In this document: positions 7,879 through 16,942 of the stretch, piece by piece | Layout of the letters: every line of letters starts with the position of its first letter | Numbering within the stretch: position 1 is the stretch's first letter | Source: Dialister sp900541485 | Lineage (GTDB): Bacteria; Bacillota; Negativicutes; Veillonellales; Dialisteraceae | DNA: 64,000 nt | NCBI GenBank assembly: GCA_965119665.1 | Contig: OZ221974.1 | Location: 1,426,001 to 1,490,000, forward strand | Direction of reading: 5' to 3' | Notes under the pieces: generated by a model | What the model was told of the DNA's origin: nothing | Seen by the model: only the letters and a program-made list of their open reading frames with translations | Database searches by the model: none | Program-made: the position numbers and the translations under genes

Positions 7879-8640
7879 TCAGTCCCCGAAATACGCACCG
7901 GATTTTAAAATCCGCAGCATGGCATCACTGCTTTTTTCGTCGAGTACATGGGTAATTCTGTATCCCATATAAAGCGGACTTGCGGTGTACCGGGGAAATA
8001 TTTTTACATGAATGTTTTTTAAATGGTAAAAAAATAAATTGTAACTTGTACAAGGAATCGGAAAATCTTTCAAGACAAAGCGGGCCACTTTTTGCAGTGT
8101 ATCGGCAAAGGTGTCAGGTTGTCCGTCGGCTTTCAAGGTAACGTTCAGTTCTCCCATTCCGCAAACAGGATAGGAGGAAAGAGAAGCGTAGCAGTTGCTG
8201 TCTTCATGAAAAACAGGACCTAAGAAATTTTCATTAGAGATGTTTTCCCGATAGTCATATTCTTTGAGACCGATAATTTGTGAATGCGGATGACGCTGCG
8301 ATCCGCCGGATTCGGGACCGTAATTTCTGAAATAAAGAACCGACTTGAAATTTGGATTTTTCTCCATGGCCGCCCATTTTTCCAAGCTGAAAGAAATGAC
8401 TTCGTGCAGCTTATCGGGGGCATACCGTGTCAATCCCGTATCATGTTTTTTCGTTTCAATAATCAGGGTCGGACAGGTTTTCTCGAAGACGGGATACTTA
8501 TTCATCAGCCAGAGTATATCTTCTTTTTCGTCCAGAATATCTGTCAATGTACGCCAATCACAAAACGGACAAGATTTCTGTTTTCCCGAGTGGGGCTTTT
8601 CTTTTCCGATAGACATATCAAATATAATAGGTGTTTTCAT
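7879..8640 (-). CDS. DUF4931 / galactose-1-phosphate uridylyltransferase-like protein
   Basis: A 253-residue protein of the HIT/GalT superfamily. It has a zinc-type CPFC motif near residue 25 and the nucleotidyl-transfer-like motif RHPHSQIIG in the middle, with a C-terminal block NLFFYHLKNIHVKIFPRY. It resembles DUF4931 rather than classical GalT: it is shorter than GalT and shows no Leloir-pathway neighbours. The substrate is unknown, and a nucleotide-sugar or dinucleotide phosphate role is only inference. It heads the minus-strand group; an AAGG site lies just before the ATG. Confidence 0.75.
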   Translation of the reverse strand: MKTPIIFDMSIGKEKPHSGKQKSCPFCDWRTLTDILDEKEDILWLMNKYPVFEKTCPTLIIETKKHDTGLTRYAPDKLHEVISFSLEKWAAMEKNPNFKSVLYFRNYGPESGGSQRHPHSQIIGLKEYDYRENISNENFLGPVFHEDSNCYASLSSYPVCGMGELNVTLKADGQPDTFADTLQKVARFVLKDFPIPCTSYNLFFYHLKNIHVKIFPRYTASPLYMGYRITHVLDEKSSDAMLRILKSGAYFGD

Positions 8641-8756
8641 AATAAACCTTCTTTCTTTTTTATTATATCATGGTCACTGAAAACGCTTCTCGATAGGTAA
8701 TACAGTAGTATAAAAAGAATTTATTTTTTGATTTTAAAAATAAAATAGAAAAGCAG

Positions 8757-8785
8757 TTGACAAAATAAAACATATAGGTTAGTAT
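8757..8785 (+). promoter_or_regulatory. Promoter of the amino-acid ABC importer
   Basis: TTGACA (8757-8762), a 17-bp spacer and TAGTAT (8780-8785), in a very AT-rich gap, point at the binding-protein gene starting at 8841. No operator or riboswitch fold is obvious in the short leader. Confidence 0.75.
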
Positions 8786-8840
8786 AGTGACATAGTAATA
8801 CTTTAGCAAGATAAAGAATTAAAGAAAAAGGAGAAAAATT

Positions 8841-9650
8841 ATGAATTGGAAAAAATTAGCAATTGTCGGGGCATTAGCTATAGGAGCTGTCGGATTTATG
8901 ACCGGCTGCGGCGGAGATAAGAAAGCAGCGGCACCGGCACCGGACAAAAATGGCAAGCCGGCCAAAATTGTAGCAGGTATGGACGATACTTTTGCACCGA
9001 TGGGGTTCCGTAATGACAAGGGAGAACTCGTAGGATTTGATATTGACATGGCAAAAGCAATTTCTAAGGAAATCGGAGTGCCCATCGAATTTAAGCCGAT
9101 TGACTGGGCCAGCAAGGAATCAGAACTCGAATCAGGACGGATAGACTGCATCTGGAACGGCTTTACCATGACAGATGAACGTAAAAAGGTATTGGCATTC
9201 ACAAAACCTTATATGGATAATGTACAGGGCTATGTGGTATTAAATGACAGTGCTGTGAAGACTCCGGAGGATTTGAAAGGGAAAAGATTATCTATCCAGG
9301 AATCCAGTACAGCTGAGATTGCACTGGACAGAGACGAAAATCTGAAGAAATCTTTCGGTGAAATTAAAGCGTATCCCGATTTCAGTGCCTGCTTCATGGA
9401 TTTAGAATCCGGACGTGCCGATGCAGTTCTTGGTGATACGGTCCTGATCGAATACTATATGACAAAGAAACCGGGCATGTTCCGTGAATTACCCGGTGAA
9501 GTTGCAAGAGATACATTTGCTATCGGTATTAAAAAAGACAATCAGGCTCTTGTGGATTTACTGAACAAAGGCATCGATAAAATCATTGCGAATGGCGAAG
9601 GCGCCAAAGTTTCCCAAAAATGGTTCGGAAAAGATGTCATGCTGAAATAA
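8841..9650 (+). CDS. Amino-acid ABC transporter substrate-binding lipoprotein (family 3)
   Basis: This 269-residue lipoprotein has a basic start, hydrophobic stretch and lipobox FMTGC with C23 as lipidation site, then an Ala/Pro-rich linker. The mature part is a type-3 solute-binding domain with the family stretch GELVGFDIDMAKAISKEIGV and a ligand-loop region near ESGRIDCIWNGFTMT. It should sit in the periplasm and deliver a polar amino acid to the permease encoded next; which one cannot be told. A GGAG site precedes the ATG. A terminator-like hairpin after the gene may give more binding protein than permease. Confidence 0.93.
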   Translation: MNWKKLAIVGALAIGAVGFMTGCGGDKKAAAPAPDKNGKPAKIVAGMDDTFAPMGFRNDKGELVGFDIDMAKAISKEIGVPIEFKPIDWASKESELESGRIDCIWNGFTMTDERKKVLAFTKPYMDNVQGYVVLNDSAVKTPEDLKGKRLSIQESSTAEIALDRDENLKKSFGEIKAYPDFSACFMDLESGRADAVLGDTVLIEYYMTKKPGMFRELPGEVARDTFAIGIKKDNQALVDLLNKGIDKIIANGEGAKVSQKWFGKDVMLK

Positions 9651-9663
9651 TGGCAGGATAAAA

Positions 9664-9698
9664 GGGCAGGCCTCAAACAGGGTCTGCCCCTGATTTTT
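9664..9698 (+). terminator. Hairpin after the binding-protein gene
   Basis: GGGCAG (9664-9669) pairs with CTGCCC (9684-9689) and is followed by a T-rich tract. A partial terminator here fits the usual excess of binding protein. A possible minus-10 TATAAT at 9745-9750, without a clear minus-35, may also serve the permease. Confidence 0.6.
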
Positions 9699-9800
9699 GA
9701 TAGTGACGGGAAATTATTGTATGTTCATTTTAAAGAAGATGAAGTATAATATATATCAGTTTACTATTGCACTGTGATAAAGAATACAAAGGGGTTTGTG

Positions 9801-10448
9801 ATGGATTATATTCTCCGTATATTACCGAATATGTTTGTGGGACTGGGTGTTTCCGCAAAAATATTTTTACTGACAATTATACTTTCTCTTCCCATCGGGG
9901 TACTTCTCGCGCTGGTACGAATCTCAAAGGTGGGGCTGTTCCGCCGCCTGGCAGGTGCCTACATCTATTTGATGCGCGGTACTCCGCTGATGCTCCAGAT
10001 CATGTTTATTTATTATGGTTTGCCGCTTATGCTGAATATACAAATCAATGATTTCCCGGCGGCCATTCTTGCTTTTGTTGCCAACTATGCTGCCTACTTT
10101 GCCGAAATATTCCGCGGCGGTATCCAGTCAATCAGCAAAGGACAGTATGAAGGAGCCAAAGTGCTCGGGTTCACTTATAAGCAGACCATGTGGCATATTA
10201 TCTTGCCGCAGGTGATAAAAAGAGTCATTCCGCCGCTGGGCAATGAAACGATTACCCTTTTAAAAGACACATCTCTTGTTTATATACTTGCCATGAACGA
10301 TTTGATGCGTGTGACCCGTGCTTTTGTACAGCGTGATTTCGATACGACACCGTTCCTGGTGGCTGCTGTATTTTACCTCGCCTGCACCGCAGTTTTGACG
10401 AAAATTCTGGCTTACGTAGAAAATCGTTATGCCGTCTATGAGGAGTAA
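9801..10448 (+). CDS. Amino-acid ABC transporter permease
   Basis: A 215-residue inner-membrane protein of the HisM/GlnP type. The start is ATG 9801, with AAAGGGG 6 bases upstream; a GTG at 9774 would add nine residues but lacks a site. Membrane segments are visible at the N-terminus (VSAKIFLLTIILSLPIGVLLALV) and in the middle. The permease EAA loop, which docks the ATPase, reads EGAKVLGFTYKQTMWHIILPQ. It probably works as a homodimer with the ATPase that starts 4 bases after its stop. Confidence 0.93.
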   Translation: MDYILRILPNMFVGLGVSAKIFLLTIILSLPIGVLLALVRISKVGLFRRLAGAYIYLMRGTPLMLQIMFIYYGLPLMLNIQINDFPAAILAFVANYAAYFAEIFRGGIQSISKGQYEGAKVLGFTYKQTMWHIILPQVIKRVIPPLGNETITLLKDTSLVYILAMNDLMRVTRAFVQRDFDTTPFLVAAVFYLACTAVLTKILAYVENRYAVYEE

Positions 10449-10452
10449 GAAT

Positions 10453-11211
10453 ATGAGCTTTATTGAAATGAAAAATATCCGGAAAAATTTCGGAAAAAAT
10501 ACCATTCTTCATGGCGTGAATATGAATCTTGATAAAGGACAGGTGATTTCCATCATCGGCCCTTCAGGCGCGGGGAAAAGTACACTGCTCCGTTGTCTGA
10601 ATCATCTGGAAATCATCCAGGGCGGTTCGATTTGCGTAGACGGGGAGTATTTGGCAAAAGAAGAAAACGGAAAAGTAGTTTATGCTCCCGAAAACGAAAT
10701 CCGGGGAATTCTTTTGCGGATGGGCATGGTATTCCAATCTTTTAATTTGTTTCCCCATATGACGGTACTGGACAATATTTTGGCAGCTCCCATCTATGTA
10801 AAAGGGAAAAAGCGGGCAGAACTACTTCCGCTGGCAGAAACACTTTTAGAAAAAGTCGGACTTTCAAATAAAAAAGATGTTTACCCCGGGCGTCTGTCAG
10901 GCGGGCAGAAGCAACGTGTGGCAATAGCCAGAGCTTTGGCAATGAATCCCGATATTATGCTCTTTGACGAGCCGACATCCGCTCTTGATCCCGAACTGAC
11001 CGGAGAAGTTCTCAAGACCATCCAACGACTTGCCGATGAAAATATGACCATGGCAATTGTGACGCATGAAATGGCCTTTGCCAAATCCGTTTCTGACAAA
11101 ATTCTCTTTATGGTAGACGGAAAAGTAGAGGAAGAAGGGACGAGTGAGCAAATCTTTGAAAATCCGCAAAGCGAAAGAACAAAAGCATTTTTAAAATCTA
11201 TTCTGCGATAA
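10453..11211 (+). CDS. Amino-acid ABC transporter ATP-binding protein
   Basis: This 252-residue ATPase energises the preceding permease. It has Walker A GPSGAGKST, Q-loop VFQSFN, signature LSGGQKQR, Walker B IMLFDEPTSALD and the H-loop histidine in VTHEMAFA. The start is ATG 10453, with AGGAG 7 bases upstream; an in-frame ATG at 10429 lies inside the permease gene. It belongs to the polar amino-acid (GlnQ/HisP) group. A terminator follows, ending the importer operon. Confidence 0.95.
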   Translation: MSFIEMKNIRKNFGKNTILHGVNMNLDKGQVISIIGPSGAGKSTLLRCLNHLEIIQGGSICVDGEYLAKEENGKVVYAPENEIRGILLRMGMVFQSFNLFPHMTVLDNILAAPIYVKGKKRAELLPLAETLLEKVGLSNKKDVYPGRLSGGQKQRVAIARALAMNPDIMLFDEPTSALDPELTGEVLKTIQRLADENMTMAIVTHEMAFAKSVSDKILFMVDGKVEEEGTSEQIFENPQSERTKAFLKSILR

Positions 11212-11233
11212 AATTGCAGAGTAATATTCATAT

Positions 11234-11272
11234 AAAAGTACAAGCCGTTAATTTTGCAGCCTGTACTTTTTT
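11234..11272 (+). terminator. Terminator of the ABC importer operon
   Basis: AAAAGTACA (11234-11242) pairs with TGTACTTTT (11262-11270), followed by more T. Confidence 0.75.
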
Positions 11273-11433
11273 CATTGTGTGTCTGCTTTTTCAGAGTAGA
11301 GAGAGGCAGGTAATTATAAAAAAATTTAATTAAAAATAGAATAAAATTTCTTAGAAAAAATAAAGACAAAGTGATATAGTTACAATGTATTACAAATAGA
11401 GCAGAAGAAACTGTTCACTTGAGGAGGCGTAGC

Positions 11434-12960
11434 ATGGAAGAAATTTTTCATGTCATAGATATCATTGTAGCCATTATCGGCCCGATATCTGATTTCTGCT
11501 GGGAATTTCCTACTAATTTTGAATGGTACAGCAGCATTCCCGTTTTAGGAGAATTTTCTTTTTCCACCATACTTTTGGTAGGCTCGGGAATTTACTTTAC
11601 ATTCAGGCTCAGTGCTATCCAGGTCAGAATGTTCAAAAAAGGGCTTTATATTCTTGCCCACAGTCAACAAAAGGAACTCGGAATCTCCCCGCTGGCGGCA
11701 TTTCTTTTGAGTTCCGGTATCCGCGTAGGTCCGGGAAATATTATGGGAGTTACCGGAGCTATTGCAGCAGGCGGCCCGGGCGCACTTTTCTGGATGTGGG
11801 TTTCCGCTTTTTTCGGAATGGCGACGGCCTATACAGAAAGTACGTTGGCACAGATTTTTAAGGAAAGACAGGACAATGAATATGTAGGCGGTCTTCCTTA
11901 CTATGCAAAAACACTTTGCAATAATAAAATATGGGTCGGCGCTATCGCTTCTGCTGCTTATATCATGTACAGCATGTGCGGTATTCCTGTAGACAGTTTT
12001 AATACCGTTACGGGAATTGCCGCTATGGGGCGTATCGTGACGGGTATCGACTATCCTGTCCAGTCTGATTTTTATTACTATGTATCCGCTTTTGTCATAA
12101 CCCTTGTCGCTTTCATGTCCTTTGGCGGTGTAAAGCGCGTTACCAAAGCTTGCGAGTTTATGGTACCGATTATGGCAGGTATTTATTTCCTGACCGTCAT
12201 TGCCCTCATTCTTTATAATTCAGGCAGTATAGGTTACTTTTTCAATGCCGTATTCAGCGGTGCTTTTACCCCGCAGGCCATGTTCGGCGGTGCTTTCGGC
12301 ATTACCCTTGTCCAGGGGGTCAAACGGGGACTCATGTCCAATGAAGCCGGACAAGGTACGATTACCATGGCAGCCGGTGCCGCTCATGCAAAACACCCTT
12401 GTGAACAGGGACTTGTAGGAGCAGTCGGCGTATTTCTTGATACCCATGTTATTTGTACACTGACCGGATTTATTATCATCATGGCTCATCAATGGGTACA
12501 GAATCCGGAAGTCTGGCAAGAAACGGAAACCTATAACCGTTTTCTTATGTCCGTCAGCTCCATGACCCCCGGCGGTATTGAGACAATCATACTTTTCCTG
12601 CTCTCCATGTGTTTTGCCCTTTTTGCGTACACCTGCGTTATCGGTATGGTAGCATTTACGGAAGTCTCGGCCCGTCAGATTAGCAGCAACAAAATATTTA
12701 TCAATATAGTCAGAATATTCTGTATTTCCGTATCCGCTTTCGGCATACTCAGCAGTATAGCAGGTTACGATTTGGACCGTATATGGGCTTTTGAAGATTT
12801 GGGAAATATAACAATCGTTTATGTTAATATCCTGATGCTTCATATAGGCTTTAAATATGTAAAAAAAGCGACTGCCCATTTCAGGAAGGGAGAAGAAGCT
12901 TTTACTTCCGATGTTCTCGGTATTGATACACCGTGTTGGAATAAAGAAACAGATAAATAA
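11434..12960 (+). CDS. AGCS-family sodium:alanine/glycine symporter
   Basis: A 508-residue multi-pass inner-membrane transporter that takes up small neutral amino acids (alanine or glycine) with sodium. Typical blocks are VGPGNIMGVTGAIAAGGPGALFWMWVSAFFGMATAYTES split over the first third, and a central GGAFGITLVQGVKRGLMSNEAGQGT. The start is ATG 11434, with AGGAGG 7 bases before it; a TTG five codons upstream is not needed. The gene is monocistronic, followed by a terminator shared with convergent rpsD. Confidence 0.92.
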   Translation: MEEIFHVIDIIVAIIGPISDFCWEFPTNFEWYSSIPVLGEFSFSTILLVGSGIYFTFRLSAIQVRMFKKGLYILAHSQQKELGISPLAAFLLSSGIRVGPGNIMGVTGAIAAGGPGALFWMWVSAFFGMATAYTESTLAQIFKERQDNEYVGGLPYYAKTLCNNKIWVGAIASAAYIMYSMCGIPVDSFNTVTGIAAMGRIVTGIDYPVQSDFYYYVSAFVITLVAFMSFGGVKRVTKACEFMVPIMAGIYFLTVIALILYNSGSIGYFFNAVFSGAFTPQAMFGGAFGITLVQGVKRGLMSNEAGQGTITMAAGAAHAKHPCEQGLVGAVGVFLDTHVICTLTGFIIIMAHQWVQNPEVWQETETYNRFLMSVSSMTPGGIETIILFLLSMCFALFAYTCVIGMVAFTEVSARQISSNKIFINIVRIFCISVSAFGILSSIAGYDLDRIWAFEDLGNITIVYVNILMLHIGFKYVKKATAHFRKGEEAFTSDVLGIDTPCWNKETDK

Positions 12961-12968
12961 GGCAATAA

Positions 12969-13001
12969 AAAAATCCGGAACCGAAAGGAACCGGATTTTT
13001 T
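12969..13001. terminator. Bidirectional terminator between the symporter and rpsD
   Basis: AAAAATCCGG (12969-12978) pairs with CCGGATTTTT (12991-13000). Both flanks are A/T runs, so it can serve both converging genes. Confidence 0.8.
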
Positions 13002-13012
13002 GGTGTAAAATT

Positions 13013-13606
13013 TTATTTTGAGTACAGTTCGACGATAAGTGTTTCGTTGACTTCGTCTTTGTAAGGAAGTTCTTCGCGAAGCGGTGTGCGTACCAAGGTG
13101 GCAGACCATTTGTCGAAGCTTTTTTCAATGTAGGGCAGATCGAAGGTTTTTGTCTGCTGGAAAGACTGCTTGAACATTTCATTGGCTCTGTAAGCTTCTT
13201 TCAGCACGATGACCTGGCCGGGACGTACGGGATAAGAAGGAATGTCCACTTTCTTTCCGTCGACGAGAACCAGTCCGTGGGTTACCATCTGACGGGCCTG
13301 GCGTATCGAACGGGCAAAGCCTGCACGGTAAACCAAATTATCCAGTCGTGTTTCAAGAAGGAATAACAGGTTTTCACCTACGACGCCGGACATTCTTCTT
13401 GCTTTATCATAATAGCGATAGAATTGTCTTTCAAGAAGATTGTATAACGCTTTAACTTTCTGTTTTTCTGCCAACTGCATACCGTATTCAGACATTTTCT
13501 TCTGGCGGGTTTCAGCGGGCTGCCGTTTTAACGCTTTCGGATGGCCGTAGATATTCATGCCGAAACGTCTGCTTGTCTTAAAACGGAGATTCTTGTTTGT
13601 TGCCAT
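13013..13606 (-). CDS. rpsD: 30S ribosomal protein S4
   Basis: This 197-residue primary 16S rRNA-binding protein nucleates 30S assembly. The start MATNKNLRFKTSRR is preceded by AGAGGTG; an upstream in-frame GTG would add four residues. The S4 domain is evident (LETRLDNLVYRAGFARSIRQARQMVTHGLVLVDGKKVDIPSY, read in sections). The zinc-type cysteines are absent, as in the cysteine-free S4 form. It is a single gene rather than part of an alpha operon, as in Bacillus. S4 often represses its own mRNA, but I cannot identify the operator in the short AT-rich leader (13607-13709). Confidence 0.96.
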   Translation of the reverse strand: MATNKNLRFKTSRRFGMNIYGHPKALKRQPAETRQKKMSEYGMQLAEKQKVKALYNLLERQFYRYYDKARRMSGVVGENLLFLLETRLDNLVYRAGFARSIRQARQMVTHGLVLVDGKKVDIPSYPVRPGQVIVLKEAYRANEMFKQSFQQTKTFDLPYIEKSFDKWSATLVRTPLREELPYKDEVNETLIVELYSK

Positions 13607-13709
13607 TGTGTATATCACCTCTCTAAAAATATAGCTATAAATAAAATAGCTTAATAATTATAACTAAATAAATAAAAACTGTCAAATCCTGGGAAGGGCA
13701 GATTGTGAA

Positions 13710-15548
13710 TCAACGTTGACGGTTTAAAAGGCCCTTCTTTTTCGGTAAAACCCAAGCATATAATTTTTTTCTCCCTTTTTTCTCTTTTATGTGAAGGCCT
13801 ACACATTCGGGAGCAAAGTCGGGAAAGACATTTATATATTCCTCGATAAAGGTAAAGTAGGAAACCGCTGTGCCTGTCCATTTTTCTCCGGCAGCAACGC
13901 CGCAAATTCCCGGAGGGTAAACCATGGCGCATTCGAGAGCAATTCTGCCTTTGAGTTGTTTCAGTGGAACGAGCTTTCTTTCTCCCTTTACAAAGCAGTC
14001 GGTCGCCTTTTTTCCGCTGATACCCGTTGTTTTATCGGAAAGAATAAACATTTTTTCTTCCAAATCCCCGGCGTTATGCGTATCGAGCAGCTTTTCGATG
14101 GAGGTACACAGCTCGCCGACGGTCATATCATAGGTACGGGAAAGGCAGGGGAAAATTTCTTTGACCGGCTTATCCATACAGGCTGTTTCAAATTGTCGTA
14201 AGGCAGTAATGAGATAGTCAGCTTTTTCTTTTGTATCTCCCGGCTGAGCCAAAAATAAAATCGAATGGAGTCCGCATTTTTCGGGGGTGATATGACGGTT
14301 TTGCAAGTACATCGAAAGAAGGGCGGCAGGAATTTTTTTCTCTCCTAAATGAGTGGTGAGTAAGATTTTACAAGGATCGATGAGGTAGTGGGGAGATATG
14401 TTTCGTGCTCCCATTTCTTTTGACATTTGCCGGTAATTCCAGAAACGGCGGTCAGTCATAATGTTTTCTGTATCATAAGAGTCCCAGGGGCGGCCGTCGA
14501 TGTTCCCGGGGAGTAAAGGCTGTACAGACCGGCAGTGTCTCATAATTTCTTTTCTTGTTTCTATCCCGAAACGGAGAGCTTTTTCCCACATCTCTTTCCC
14601 CTGCTTTTTATGGATACAGGCATTCATCTCCAAGGAGGCAAAAAGGGGGAAGTAAGGGCTTGTGGAAATATGCATCAGGAAAGAGTTATCCAGCACATCG
14701 TCGGGCAGATATTGTTTTTTATGCTTAATATGGTGGTCTTTTTTGTGAATTTGCGAAGTTTGTGAAAATCCGGCGAGTTGTTTATGAACAGATTGGGTGA
14801 CTAAAATGCCGGCATGGGATTTCTTAAGAGGCTGCGTAAGGGGGCTGAAAGATTCAAGTAAGGGAATAAATGACTCATAGCCTGCCCAGGCCGCATCAAA
14901 AAGAATATAGTCACAAAGGGGGGAGAGTAAGTCAATGAAATACCGGGCATCGGCAATAAATCCGTCATAGGTGGCCAGTTGGAGGCAGGCAAGACGGTAA
15001 GGGTGCTTTTTCTTCATTTTTGCAGGATTAATTTGTCCGGCTTTTTCACGGAGTGTTTTTCTTTGCAACCCTTTGGACGAAAGTCCGCCGATAATGCCGC
15101 CGCGGAAGCGGACGGTTTCCAAATAGACCGGTGTCACATCAGATTGCAGCAAGGCACCCTGATACATGGATTTATGATTATTTCTGTCGAATAAAACCAA
15201 ATCTCCCGGCGAAAGCAGAGCGTCGCAGCAGATACGATTTGAAACGGAGGTGCCGTGGAGAACGAACCATGTTTTATCGGCGTTAAACGTTTCAGCTGCC
15301 AGTTTTTCCGCCATACCTGCCAGACCTTCATGGGACGAGGGATCGCCCAACTCTGCATCAGAATCGGACACATCACCTTCAAACATGGAATTCCCCCAGA
15401 ATTGAGTGAATATTTTTCCTTCCTCAGTCAGATTATAAAACTCACCGCCATGGTGGCCGGGCGTATCAAAGGGATATTGTTTTTTTATGGCATGATGAGT
15501 CAAAGCGGCCGTAAAAGGCGGAAGTTTTTTGATTTCGTTTTCGTCCAT
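13710..15548 (-). CDS. Orn/Lys/Arg decarboxylase, PLP fold type I
   Basis: This 612-residue PLP enzyme makes putrescine, cadaverine or agmatine from a basic amino acid. The PLP-binding lysine is K256 in TQSVHKQLAGF; the cofactor aspartate is D218 in ILFDAAWAGYE. The N-terminal TPGHHGG block is typical of the short, SpeA-like class, which lacks the response-regulator-like wing domain of the inducible E. coli enzymes. The substrate cannot be fixed from sequence. Polyamines are known to be attached to the peptidoglycan of several Negativicutes, so a wall role is possible but is inference. AGGAG lies about 12 bases before the ATG. Confidence 0.88.
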   Translation of the reverse strand: MDENEIKKLPPFTAALTHHAIKKQYPFDTPGHHGGEFYNLTEEGKIFTQFWGNSMFEGDVSDSDAELGDPSSHEGLAGMAEKLAAETFNADKTWFVLHGTSVSNRICCDALLSPGDLVLFDRNNHKSMYQGALLQSDVTPVYLETVRFRGGIIGGLSSKGLQRKTLREKAGQINPAKMKKKHPYRLACLQLATYDGFIADARYFIDLLSPLCDYILFDAAWAGYESFIPLLESFSPLTQPLKKSHAGILVTQSVHKQLAGFSQTSQIHKKDHHIKHKKQYLPDDVLDNSFLMHISTSPYFPLFASLEMNACIHKKQGKEMWEKALRFGIETRKEIMRHCRSVQPLLPGNIDGRPWDSYDTENIMTDRRFWNYRQMSKEMGARNISPHYLIDPCKILLTTHLGEKKIPAALLSMYLQNRHITPEKCGLHSILFLAQPGDTKEKADYLITALRQFETACMDKPVKEIFPCLSRTYDMTVGELCTSIEKLLDTHNAGDLEEKMFILSDKTTGISGKKATDCFVKGERKLVPLKQLKGRIALECAMVYPPGICGVAAGEKWTGTAVSYFTFIEEYINVFPDFAPECVGLHIKEKKGRKKLYAWVLPKKKGLLNRQR

Positions 15549-15622
15549 TTTATGAAATTACTCCTGCAATTATTTTTTATTTCATTATAACAAAACAATA
15601 AAATAAAAATAAAAGACATGAT

Positions 15623-15651
15623 TTGTGAATGTGTTTTCCCTATGGTAATAT
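15623..15651 (+). promoter_or_regulatory. Promoter of the scpA operon
   Basis: TTGTGA (15623-15628), 17 bp, TAATAT (15646-15651). It lies about 50 bases before the chosen scpA start and marks the head of a long plus-strand run to 22195. Confidence 0.55.
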
Positions 15652-15701
15652 GGAATTCAGAAAGTCTCATCTTTTATGAGAAAGACACAGCTGGAGGATT
15701 T

Positions 15702-16412
15702 ATGGATGAGTTAGAAGGTCATTATCAGGTCAGTATTCCTGTATATGAAGGACCTATGGATTTATTACTTCATCTGGTCACCAAAAACAGAATTGAAATC
15801 CATGATATTCCTATCCATGAAATTACTGACCAGTATCTGGATTATTTGCGGCAGGCTCAAGAATTTAATCTGGAACTGGGCAGTAGTTTTTTTGCTATGG
15901 CAGCCACTCTGGTATATATCAAATCAAGAATGTTGCTCCCTAAGCGAAGGCAGGAAGAAGACAGCGAGGCGGAGGATCCCCGTCAGGAGCTTGCCCGGTC
16001 TTTGGAAGAGTTTAAGCGCATGAAAGAAATCAGCGCCAGAATAGGGTCTTTGATAGATGAGGAAGACGTATACCGGACCAAAATGCCGTCTGAGGTAAAA
16101 GGCGGACAATATACGGGGAAGATTTCTTTACAGAAATTATCGGCCGCTTTTTTTTCTCTTTATGATGCCATAAAAGAGCCGGAGGAAAAAATACTGGAGC
16201 AAGATACCGCATCTCTTGAAGATGAAATAGAGGATCTGAGATACATTTTGCAGAGCCGCAGACAAGTAGGACTTATGGATTTCTTCGGAAAAAGAAAAAC
16301 GAGACTCCGCTTGGCCGTGGCATTAATGGCCGTCTTGGAGCTGATTCGTCTGGGAGAGGTTTTATTGAAAGATACGGTGTCGGGACTTGTGCTGGAAGGA
16401 GGCAGGTCATGA
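15702..16412 (+). CDS. scpA: Segregation and condensation protein A
   Basis: ScpA is the kleisin subunit of the SMC-ScpAB condensin. The product is 236 residues from ATG 15702, with GGAGG just upstream; an ATG at 15618 would put the promoter inside the gene, so it is rejected. The N-terminal kleisin block YEGPMDLLLHLVTKNRIEIHDIPI (read in parts) is diagnostic, with the winged-helix C-terminus around GKRKTRLRLAVALMAVLELIR. It overlaps scpB by ATGA, the common arrangement. Confidence 0.95.
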   Translation: MDELEGHYQVSIPVYEGPMDLLLHLVTKNRIEIHDIPIHEITDQYLDYLRQAQEFNLELGSSFFAMAATLVYIKSRMLLPKRRQEEDSEAEDPRQELARSLEEFKRMKEISARIGSLIDEEDVYRTKMPSEVKGGQYTGKISLQKLSAAFFSLYDAIKEPEEKILEQDTASLEDEIEDLRYILQSRRQVGLMDFFGKRKTRLRLAVALMAVLELIRLGEVLLKDTVSGLVLEGGRS

Positions 16413-16942
16413 AAGGAACGGAACGGCTGGCGGCACTTTTGGAAGCCTTTCTTTTTGTCAAAGGCGATCCTGTGTTAATGAAGGAAATGACAGAGATTCT
16501 TGATGAAAGTTCTGTAGAAATAGAAAAGGCACTGACCCTGTTGGAGAAAAAGTATGAAAAAAATGATGCAGGGATTATGCTCCGCGAAACAGGGGCAGGG
16601 TGGGCGCTTACTACCAAAAAAGAATATGATGCATGGCTGACGGAAACGCTGGGGAAGCAAACACCTCTTTCGCCAGCAGCTTTGGAAACATTGGCGGTTA
16701 TTGCCGTGAAAGAACCGGTGACACGGGCGGAAATAGAAAAAATCCGCGGTGTTTCGGCAGGGCGTATATTAGCGACTCTTCTTGAAAAAGAACTGGTAGA
16801 AGAAAGAGGGCGTCTTGATGTTCCGGGAAGGCCTATTTTATACGGTACGACGAAACGCTTCTTGAAATGTACAGGCTTATCAAGTGTGAGCGAACTTAAA
16901 ATGCGTTGGGTAGAAAAGCCTGATGAAGGAGATTTATTTTGA
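16409..16942 (+). CDS. scpB: Segregation and condensation protein B
   Basis: A 177-residue partner of ScpA. Two winged-helix units are visible, with the conserved blocks LSPAALETLAVIAVKEPVTRAEIEKIRGV (read in parts) and GRPILYGTT. The ATG overlaps the scpA stop and has GGAGG upstream; its own stop overlaps the TTG start of rluB. Coupled translation of scpA-scpB-rluB is usual in Firmicutes. Confidence 0.95.
   Translation: MKGTERLAALLEAFLFVKGDPVLMKEMTEILDESSVEIEKALTLLEKKYEKNDAGIMLRETGAGWALTTKKEYDAWLTETLGKQTPLSPAALETLAVIAVKEPVTRAEIEKIRGVSAGRILATLLEKELVEERGRLDVPGRPILYGTTKRFLKCTGLSSVSELKMRWVEKPDEGDLF

Noticed and set aside
12220..13182. 320-codon minus-strand ORF antisense to the end of the symporter and overlapping rpsD
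   Set aside because: Low-quality peptide without family features, antisense to a clear AGCS gene; a shadow ORF.
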